Shown: piece after piece, positions 56,016 through 64,000 of the stretch
Layout of the letters: each line of letters begins with the position of its first letter
Numbering within the stretch: position 1 is the stretch's first letter
Source: Adenophora triphylla var. japonica
Taxonomy: Eukaryota; Streptophyta; Magnoliopsida; Asterales; Campanulaceae
DNA length: 64,000 nt
Assembly (NCBI GenBank): GCA_022495995.1
Contig: JAFEMH010001303.1
Coordinates: forward strand, 186,001 to 250,000
Direction: 5' to 3'
Position numbers and translations under genes: made by a program
Notes under the pieces: generated by a model
Seen by the model: only the letters and a program-made list of their open reading frames with translations
The model's database searches: none
What the model was told of the DNA's origin: nothing

Positions 56016-57445
56016 CGTAAGTACCCCAACTGGATCACCCCCTTTCAAGCATACGGAAGCACCGCACTCATCAACGCAGCCTCGACGACCCCGGCACTCA
56101 AAACCCTCTCAAAACCCCCCCACCAAACCAAGGGAGGAGCCTTCCTCGGGATAAAAAGGGACAAAAGGACCTTTTGGGAATTTTCAGAAATTGGAAAGCA
56201 CACATGGTCCGTACGGACCTCTTTGCTTTAATAATTACCGAATCCTCTTAAAGTCCACAATATTCCCTCAAATCCCCGGAAAATGATTACCCTCCTGCAG
56301 AGTTGGTCCGTACGGACCTCTTTGCATGTCAACTTGGTCCGTACGGACCTTATTGCACGTGGAACATCATAATTGCGTAATATTCACCATCATCACGCAT
56401 TCCCTCAAATCGAGGAAAACCAAAAGTCTCGGATTACTGTGAGGTCCGTACGGACCTTCTTGCACCAAATCTCGGCACTATAAATAGAGGGCTCCCTCCT
56501 CATTTTCACACACCTCCCACTTCTCTCTTCCTCCCTAAGCCTTCTCGGCTTCCCCTCTAAGTCCTCTCGAGGCACTCCCGCCCCTTTCGGATCCTTCCGA
56601 GGCCTTCCGAGCTCCCTCGTGGTGCTCCGAAGCCTCTCCGAGCGCCTCCCGCAACGCTCCCGCGCTGCCCCGAGGCACTCTCGAGGTACTCCGAGGCCCC
56701 TCGTGGTACTCCGAGGCCTTGCCTGGTCTTTCCACGATGTCCCGGCTCTTTCCGAGTCAAACCGACGATCCCAAACCACACCGAAACTCTGTCCGAGTGA
56801 CTCCTGCCACCCCAACGCACGCCGAACCTCTGTCCGAGTGATCCCGACGATCCCCACGCACGCCGAACCTCTCGCCCGCACGCAGCCTCGCAAACATCAA
56901 CTCACGCCGAAACTCGTCCGCGTACAACCGGCCCTCCCGAAGCAATCCAGATTCATACCGAAATGCTACTCCGACCTCAAACACTATTCCTCAGCGGAAG
57001 ACAGACACGAACCAACATTGGTAAGGCTTCCTTCCATTACTATTTCAATACATTTCAATACGTAGTGTACAATGTAGACATCCGACACATCATTCATTTT
57101 TAAGAAAAAGCACACACACACACACACACACAACATTTTAAAGGATATTAGGGTATCCGAAAGACTCGCTTTTACGAGGCGACTGGGTGAGCTCTAATAT
57201 TCTAATATTCTCATCCCGAGGAGTCATCTGGCCTTCGAACTCAAAATCTCATCACACAAAAACAGTTTAAAATTATCTTTAAACTGATGCCCTTTTTCAA
57301 TGTTTTGGGCTTAATAAAAACGGCGTGGCGACTCTACAAATGCGAAAAACAACGGCGAGACACCTCCAACCGAAAACGCTGCAAAGGGGGGAAATGCCAG
57401 ATGCCGGGGCGCGAACGCGCTGCCTCTCGGATCCGGGTAATTTGA
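56016..57445 (+). repeat. Gypsy F 3' LTR
   Basis: Starts CGTAAGTACCCC (the usual T is C) and ends GGGTAATTT near 57443-57445. Palindromes are at 56206, 56305, 56336 and 56443, and the TATA box CTATAAATAGA at 56478-56488. It differs from the 5' LTR by many small indels as well as substitutions. Confidence 0.87.
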
Positions 57446-58698
57446 TCAGATCCTTTCCATTGGCCATGGGCTAAATAACGCATCTTTGGGGGATAAACAC
57501 GACAAACATATATTGACTGAAGTGAATCTGAAATCTTGCCATGACATCCGTGAAGATACCATCTTTGGCCTGTTATAATGCATATTGAAGCATTTTCGAT
57601 ACGAGGGTAAACAAAAAACCAATATCCATAATTAATTCATAATATCAAGAAATTGAAGTAGCGAGACACGGTTAAATGTGGTAACAGAAAATAATTATTA
57701 ACAAACAAACATGATGCAAAATGAATGAGAACCTGAGGAACATGTTTAAGCTTGTGCTTCATCCTATCAGTCCATTCCGGTGATGAGTCAGACCAAGGCC
57801 CATTCCACTCAACCTCATTAGCCCAAGGATTTCGGATCTGAACAAGCTTGTGGCCATCTACTTCTCTTACCTAAAGGTAATTTAAAAAGGTAAAAATTAT
57901 CAATTGACTGACAACTCATTCCCCCAGTGAATGATACTTGGATCACTGTCTCAAATAAGCATACCTGCAATAACGAGTAAGCATGTCCTTGAACAATCCC
58001 ACTGGACGATACATGCACATCTGATCCTGATGGACTTCCAGCACCCAGTAGGAAGCCCTCTTGTTTGAAACGCAACAGCTGAGACCAGAGTCTTCCACTA
58101 GCAAGATCAATCTGAGCCTGGGCACTTCTCATGGAAGGGAGAGAGTAAAAAAACAAGAATTTCAGACATCAACACACTCACACGCAATTTTGGAACATAT
58201 TGAGGGATAAAAACTTACGCGTCATCAATAAATTTTGCTGCGACCATTACACTGGTGATTAGAAGCCTATGAACAATAAATTTTATCTCACTTGCAGTAT
58301 TCCAAATTATCACCAATTCACCAACAAAATAGAAAATCAGTAGCATTTCTATACTCCATCAACCAAACGAGAAATCAATTGAGGAAACAATCAATATATA
58401 GAATTTCCGGCTCAAAAGCTCACCTGCGTTGAAATCGAGGGTGATTCGTCGGTGAAACACTACTGGCAAGTTCACGGACATTTTTTACGGTGAAGAACGG
58501 TATTTGCTTGCCAATCAATTTCAGAAACCCTAAATTCTTCAACGGCGCAGTTTTAATCGCACCTTGGAACTCGCCGGTGGAAGTCGTCGCCGCTGCGGAT
58601 AGAGAGAGGGATAGATTGCGGATAGAGAGAGAAACGGATTGCGGATAGAGAGAGAAACGAATTGCGAAGAGGATGAGTGAGCAGGGCACTTTTGGCAA
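57446..58698 (-). pseudogene. Chimeric gene fragment: unknown exon, cyclin-U/P-like exon, DEK1 calpain exons
   Basis: The first exon ends at about 58432 (SSVSPTNHPRFQR, donor AG|GTGAGC). The second, 58266-58219, reads RLLITSVMVAAKFIDDA, a motif of plant U/P-type cyclins, and splices in frame to the first. The third, about 58132-57965, reads MRSAQAQIDLASGRLW to GIVQGHAYSLLQ. The fourth, 57870-57733, reads VREVDGHKLVQIRNPWANEV to MKHKLKHVPQ. A fifth starts at 57569 (AKDGIF), has indels, and is cut by gypsy F after YPPKMRY and HGQWKGSD. Exons three to five match the cysteine protease domain of DEK1 (His in GHAYS, Asn in RNPW). The Cys exon is absent. Not functional as calpain. Confidence 0.75.
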
Positions 58699-59400
58699 TT
58701 TAAATTATTATAAATAAGGTGAGGGACTCTACGGTAGTTTTGATTTCCACTCTTGGATCCCAAGGTAAAATTCAAAATGTAATATTTTTATTGATAAATT
58801 CCCCCATATGTGAAGGTCTTATTGGTAAAAATCCCTTATTTTTTTCCTTAATTTACGCGTAAAGAGTAACTGTTTTATTTCTAGCGGGACGGAGGGAGTA
58901 CATAACAAAATATCACATCGAGTCAATTTCTCTGGTACAAAACATAGGTTTGTTCCTTGATCTCTCCAACATTTTTATTACTGACTTCTCATTTCATTTT
59001 GTCCAGCGATCTTTCAGTTCAAGGCGAGCTTTTACCAAGCGAGATGATTGAGTTAGACGATTTTTCATTTCGACAATTTGGTGCTTTTGAAAACAATTTT
59101 TACATTTAATTTCGGTCTGTACTTCAACAATTTACTTTTCTGTCTTTTAATTTCTCTTTTCGTACTTTGGTCGTCGCGGTTTGCGACTTAACCTTAACTT
59201 TAACTTGAATGGCATTACTTTACTTTCTTTAACTTGCTTTGAATTTTCATTTTTTGCGTGTCGCCTACTGCATTTTGCTTTGATAGTTTATCTTTTTTGC
59301 TTCGATAGCTTATCGAAGATTCATTTTACAATCTTTATCTCTATATACATACTACTCCCTTCAAAAGAGTGAGGCTAGTCTTTAGGCAGTCTTACTCCTT
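58699..59400. other. AT-rich flank with one MITE-like end
   Basis: Contains GCGGGACGGAGGGAGTA at about 58883-58899, the typical end of Stowaway-type MITEs, but I found no matching CTCCCTCCGTCCC end nearby. The rest is AT-rich without coding signal. The start (58690-58740) could be the promoter side of the chimeric fragment. Confidence 0.35.
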
Positions 59401-59439
59401 ATCTATGCTCCTCGCCCTTCAGCTTTACTTAGCTTTGTG

Positions 59440-59740
59440 GCGACTTACTCGTATGCCAAGGTCAAAACCTCACTTGGCCTAAAACTCGCGGCCAAACCTC
59501 ACTTGGCCTAAACCTCGCGGCCAAACCTCACTTATCACAACCGCACTGATCAAAACCGCACTTATCAAAAACGCGCTAATCGAAACCGCGCTAATCAAAA
59601 CCGCGCTAATCAAACCGCGTTAATCAAAGCCGCGCTAATCAAAGCCTTACTTGATGCTAAACCGCATTACTAATCAAACCGCATTCGACCATGCCGAATA
59701 AAACCCAAACCGCCTTAAATCAAATCTTGCGCCTTAGACC
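59440..59740. repeat. Short tandem repeats, AAACCGCGCTAATC type
   Basis: Two copies of a GGCCAAACCTCACTTGGCC-type unit of about 30 bp, then about eight copies of a 15-17 bp unit AAACCGCGCTAATCA (59535-59640), decaying to the right. Confidence 0.65.
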
Positions 59741-59814
59741 ACTTGGCCAAACCGTCTAGACTGATGTTGTTCAACTTTTTACCTGGCACCTTTAAGCCAG
59801 GTCTTTTCTATGCC

Positions 59815-60065
59815 TATTAAAAAGTCAGGACTTTCTATGCCAGGCCATACAAGTCAGGACTTTTGCTTCCAGATGCCTGGCCCTACAAGCCTGGACTCAT
59901 TGTTCCAGGTGCCTGGCCCTACAAGCTAGGACACATTGTTCCAGGCGCCTGGCCCTACAAGCCGGGACCATTGTTCCAGGCGCCATTGTTCCAGGCGCCT
60001 GGCCCTACAAGTCGGGACACATTGTTTTAGGCGCCTGGCCCTACAAGTCGGGACGTATTGTTCCA
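59815..60065. repeat. 36-bp tandem array
   Basis: Five to six copies of a unit containing TGTTCCAGGCGCCTGGCCCT and ACAAGCCGGGACA. The inner CCAGGCGCCTGG is itself palindromic. Older copies at the left are more diverged. Confidence 0.7.
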
Positions 60066-60069
60066 GCTT

Positions 60070-60290
60070 TCTTGGCGGCAACCTTCTTTATCAACTTTGG
60101 GGCGGCTTTAACAGAAACCTTCACTTTATCAACTTTGGGGCGGCTTTATCAGCGGAAACTTTCTTTATCAACTTTGGGGCAGCTTTATCAGCGGCAACAT
60201 TCTTTATCAACTTTGGGGTCGCTTTATCAACTTTGGGGCCACTTTATCAACTTTGGGGCCGCTTTATCAACTTTTATCTCCATATCCATA
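60070..60290. repeat. 20-bp tandem array
   Basis: At least seven copies of CTTTATCAACTTTGGGGCCG, some alternating with GCTTTATCAGCGGCAAC so that a unit of about 40 bp is also visible. It directly follows the 36-bp array. Long ORFs across both arrays are repeat read-through. Confidence 0.7.
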
Positions 60291-61560
60291 CTGGCTTTAT
60301 CATTAAACTTCATCACAACTGCAGTTCGGGATGCGAGCCCATCATTCGGAAGCAACTCGAGCTTTATCATCCTAAGCAAAATAACTTGGCCGACTTTATC
60401 ATACTTGACAGAGTTCCTACAAAAGACATGCGGCAGTCATTTGCAAATCTAGTAAACATTTTCTTTTTATTTAACACAACAAGCATATATTACACGACTA
60501 TTATATAAATGAGAGAAATAATGAACCACAAATATCTTTCGCATTTACTGAGTTCATTCATTTCAAGCATATTATCATAACTGTCTTTCTTCACTATTCA
60601 TCATTTCGAGATCTCAAATAGGTCAGGTCAACGTATCCCTATATCATGATACTTTCATTTCCACTTACGATATTAACATAACTTTTCATAATTCTGACGC
60701 AATTTTGCACATAAACACAGAGCATAAAACTCACATTTTTTACTTTATGGAATATCATTTTTCTTTTGTCATAATTCTTTTATACTTATTTCGATCGAAA
60801 TGTACTATTTTACTGATGTGACAATTTCTCAACAGTAAACAATTACGCAAAGACATAATTTTAACAAATTGACACGAAGCATACTGCAAGATAATACTAA
60901 TCCACATTCATTCATACTTAGCCACTTATATTTCATGTCATTTTAATGTAAACACACAGTAATATTCGCATTTTTGACTCACAGATTCAATTAACCAATA
61001 TCCTACTATGATAATTCATTTCCACAACCTCATCTTAAACGATGATTATTAATTAAAATAAATCTATTCAAAATTTAATAATTCATATCCCCAAAATTAA
61101 ATAAAGCCCAATACAATCTTATTAGAATTTCGTATACGAGTCATCTTTAACATACTTTCAGTTTTCGTCCAAGGGAATCATTGTAAAGTAAATCCGTTCT
61201 ATCAAGTGAGCATAGTTAACATAGAGCACTTTTGACTTTACTATGTAACGGAATTTTTAATCATGCATTCATACTGTCACATAATGGGCTCATATAAAAA
61301 TTATCCAACATGAATAAAAAAAATGGGAAGAGACGACTTGACGGAGGTTAACGATATTCCCTTGAGAACTTAACGGAAGCTTTAACGGTCGTCCGTTGAC
61401 ATAGCCTCCCAAGCTAACTAAGATAACACACCAAACGGAGGAAGATATTTTCCAACCCAATCATACTTGTGGCTGAGAATTGCTCCCCCTTTCTCACCCA
61501 TTTCGACACTGTACCCAACTCTCAGCCCAAAAATAACCATATCATTTTGACTAAAATTTC
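60291..61560. other. AT-rich DNA, nothing recognised
   Basis: No ORF with a known motif, no clear repeat and no terminal inverted repeats were found. Confidence 0.4.
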
Positions 61561-61604
61561 CACTTTCTTCTTTCTTTCCCACAGACAAAACAGCTGGCTC
61601 AAAA

Positions 61605-61769
61605 ATGGCGATCCCCACGATGGTCTCCTTGCTTCAGGCGAGATCCGCTCTCCCCGGCGACATCAACTGCTGGCGACTTTCAGATACGAAGTCGATTCCC
61701 GTCAAGCGACCTTCCTACTCGCCGAATAGAAACGGCGACAACCCAGGTCGTACAAACTCGTGGCGATAA
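61605..61769 (+). CDS. Small unrecognised ORF (54 aa), possible first exon
   Basis: Starts MAIPTMVSLLQARSALPGDI and ends PGRTNSWR. The Ser/Arg-rich, acid-poor start could be an organelle-targeting peptide, but I do not recognise a family. A GAAACGGCGACAACCCA repeat occurs inside it (near 61727) and again at 61846. Copia G begins 160 bp downstream, so a host gene may have been interrupted here. Confidence 0.25.
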   Translation: MAIPTMVSLLQARSALPGDINCWRLSDTKSIPVKRPSYSPNRNGDNPGRTNSWR

Positions 61770-61859
61770 TCAGACCTTTGGCAATTCTAGATACGAACTC
61801 AATTTCTTCTTTTGCTTAGGCGATTTCCTCCTATTTTCGCAGAACAGAAACGGCGACAA

Positions 61860-61891
61860 CCCACATTAAATCGGGTCCGATTTAATGTGGG
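61860..61891. other. Perfect 32-nt hairpin
   Basis: Two exact 15-base arms (CCCACATTAAATCGG and its complement) around GT. It is 38 bp left of the copia G LTR. Confidence 0.75.
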
Positions 61892-61929
61892 ACCTACAAG
61901 ACAAATCACCGTTAGGTGTGGGGGGCTTT

Positions 61930-63307
61930 TGTTGGGTTTTATGGGTCCATGCGCAGCGGAATAAGCATCTAAATAACACAAAACCCAAGCCCTAAGATCC
62001 GTTCTATACGATTAAATTGAATTTTTATGAGATAGAATTTACCAACCTTTATTGCTTTCTGGTCTTGAGCTATCGAACAATATATCGGTGTGATTTTAAA
62101 TCACAATCTTCGATCTTCAAAACCTTTGAATCTTCATATTGCTTTGAACAATAGAACTCTAGGCCTTGATCGTCATACGAGCGAAGACCCTCTAATAGTA
62201 TCCACACGTTAGAATGAACCAAGAACGGTTCTTGAGAATTGCTAGATTCTTAAACCTTGGAGAGAATATTGAGAAACCTTTTTGTTGTGAATTTTCTATT
62301 GAAAAATTCGGCTAGCTTGATTAGGGTTTACAGACTGCATATTTATACTACCTTAGTATTGATATTAGTTTCCTAATCGAATTAGGAAACTTCTCTGTAT
62401 ACGCCTCATGCCTTAATGTGTCGCACGACCCAGGACTCCATATGGCAAGTTCTGTCGCGCGGCATATTAAATCAGTTCAGGAACTCTCAATCATTCTTTC
62501 TTTGGTTTAACCAATTCATTCTAGTTGTGTGTGACCCAATAGGATTATATTATGTTGGCAATGAGCTCGATCATATCGACCCTCATAAGACATAAGCGGA
62601 CTCTAGCAAGCCATTAGGTCTATCCAAATAATATAACGTAAGAGTTCACGTTTTCAATGGTACACTTCCATTTCTCCCTTTGTCTCACGATGTTATATTG
62701 AACACAAGTCATGGTCCTCGTCAACTTGTATTTGTTCAATGCTTTCTCGATCTTGAGTATAATGATAATCCAATCGCATTGAGGTGTGGCCACACGCTTT
62801 CAACATTATCACTCATAGAGGGGCCCAAGCAAAACATCTCTCTTTCGAGGGACAAATTCCATCTTGACTTATCATCCTTCCCATCATGAATCTGATCATA
62901 CCAAAGATAGCCTTTATAAATATCGTGTTAAGATATCGTTTGACTAAAATCAAACATGACTTTCATCATATGTAAGGTCATGATAATCTCAGGTCTAGGG
63001 ACTAAATGAAGTGACCATATGAGATTTAATTATGACATATGACCATGACATAAATCTCATACGGGTCAAGTCCAGTCACTTGTTCTCTAACAAGTACCCA
63101 TAATTTTAGTGTGCATCTCTATGCATATAATCATCATATGATTATCCATTAACAATTATACTAATTATTCTCTTAATAATCAGGGACAGAGATTATTACC
63201 ATAAATATGCAAACTACATAATAATCAAATAATAAACTTAAACGATAAAGATGATACATAACGGTTCTCAGTTAAACATAACTAAAGCCTAGGGCATTAG
63301 ACCAACA
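61930..63307 (-). repeat. Copia G 3' LTR
   Basis: Plus-strand edges TGTTGGGTTTTATGGG and AGACCAACA. It has the same TGTCGCACGACC and TGTCGCGCGGCA motifs (near 62420 and 62453) as the other copies. A small ORF near 62680 is the one found in all LTR copies and is not coding. Confidence 0.85.
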
Positions 63308-64000
63308 ATCTCCCACTTGCACTAGGCTCCATTTATGTATCAAATACTTATGGACTTAACATGACCATCATGTTTCTGCCTGTGCGAGGGTCTTTGTAAG
63401 TGAATGTCATCATCGGTTGATATTTTTCATATCTTAACTCTTCTCATTCTTTATGAATTCCTAGAATAAGGTCTAAGTGAGTGTTTGGATTGCTGTCTTG
63501 GTTCCATTGTTTGCACAAATGGCACCACAATTGCCACAACAAAAGTCTCACCGATTAGTGATACTTGGAACATTTCCAGATCACTAATGAACTTTTGATC
63601 CAAACTGCCTCTTTTAGCCACATCATATGTTGCTAAAATTCGGCCTTAGTAGTAGAATCGGCTACAATTTCTGCTTGAAATTCTTCCAATCAAATTGCAC
63701 TTCTAATAAGCATAAACACAAATCCTAATTGCGATTTTAAAATAACTTTGTCAGTTTGGAAGCTAGCATCTATGTAACCCTTACAACAAGATTAACTTCC
63801 AATCTTTCAAATACCAAGAACGTATCCTTAGTTCTTCTCAAGTACTTAAGGATCATCTTGACTGTCATCCAATGGTTTACATCAGGATCATATTGGTATC
63901 GACTCATCATGCTCAAAGCATATGAGACGTCGTGTCTAGTATAAATCATGGCATACATGACAGATCCAAATGCCGAAGCATATGGAACTTCATTCATTTC
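63308..64000 (-). pseudogene. Copia G pol 3' end (RT end and RNase H), broken
   Basis: From the right edge: MNEVPYASAFGSVMYAMIYT, DVSYALSMMSRYQYDP and LKYLRRTKDTFLVFERLE (63997-63770), then RNase H remnants in several frames down to about 63330. Homologous to 8034-8732 of copia B but with many more indels. Confidence 0.8.

Larger units (their letters stand above)
38869..57445 (+). mobile_element. Gypsy F, giant Tat/Ogre-like element
   Basis: About 18.6 kb with LTRs of about 1.42 kb. Sense order is gag, protease, G-patch-like linker, RT, RNase H, second RNase H, integrase. About 8.2 kb between integrase and 3' LTR hold two antisense reading regions and several tandem arrays. No target-site duplication is found, and the flanks differ in kind (relic H at left, DEK1 fragment at right), so the two ends may not come from one simple insertion. 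All ORFs carry frequent one- or two-base indels. Confidence 0.85.
61930..64000 (-). mobile_element. Copia G, same family as B and D, right end outside window
   Basis: Minus orientation. It contains the 3' LTR, polypurine tract and the RNase H/RT end of pol, then leaves the window. More diverged from B and D than they are from each other, so likely an older insertion or a subfamily. Confidence 0.88.

Noticed and set aside
58883..58899. Complete Stowaway MITE
   Set aside because: Only one end (GGGACGGAGGGAGTA) was found; without the opposite end I cannot call a full element.
59440..60290. Regularly spaced repeats considered as a CRISPR array
   Set aside because: The units are contiguous without unique spacers, and the setting is a plant genome.
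59936..60508. ORFs of 190 and 126 codons
   Set aside because: They are read-through of the 36-bp and 20-bp tandem arrays, ending in AT-rich DNA.

Overview
The window is plant nuclear DNA, most likely from a eudicot. It contains SIRE-like and Tnt1-like Ty1/copia elements, Tat-clade Ty3/gypsy elements with a second RNase H, an L1-type LINE with a plant-type RNase H, and a fragment of the plant calpain DEK1. Almost everything recognisable is transposon-derived, and no intact host gene is visible. Nearly every coding region carries stops or frameshifts. I cannot name the species.

Left part (1-17036): an old SIRE-like copia (A, plus strand) is split into 1-2052 and 16330-17036 by a nearly full-length LINE on the minus strand. 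The LINE's poly(A) end is seen as poly-T at 2053-2064. The LINE is in turn split by a complete copia element (B, 2083-10105, target-site duplication GGTAC). The insertion order is therefore A, then LINE, then B.

Middle (17037-28311): a Tnt1-like copia (C, minus strand) has lost its RT/RNase H end at a junction with A near 17036. It is split by a complete copia D (18587-26654, minus, duplication AATAT), which is the same family as B. A third member of that family (G, minus) enters at 61930 and runs off the right edge.

28460-36946 is a complete Tat-type gypsy element E (minus, duplication GGCTT). Between its integrase and 3' LTR it carries an antisense gene of three exons whose start codon appears to be made by splicing. 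37738-38868 is a relic of a different Tat-like LTR (H).

38869-57445 is a very large Tat/Ogre-like element F (plus strand, about 18.6 kb). It has gag, protease, a G-patch-like linker, RT, RNase H, a second RNase H and integrase. These are followed by about 8 kb holding two antisense, intron-containing reading regions (one like the plant mobile domain, one weakly like DUF7745) and several tandem-repeat arrays. A 14-bp palindrome, GGTCCGTACGGACC, occurs four times in each LTR ahead of the TATA box. It occurs again, in pairs, just upstream of each antisense gene; this is the most interesting signal in the window.

Right part (57446-64000): F ends inside a minus-strand gene fragment in which an unidentified first exon, a cyclin-U/P-like exon and three DEK1 calpain exons lie in series, which suggests a captured chimera. 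Short tandem-repeat arrays (59440-60290), plain AT-rich DNA, a small plus-strand ORF, a perfect 32-nt hairpin and the LTR of copia G follow.
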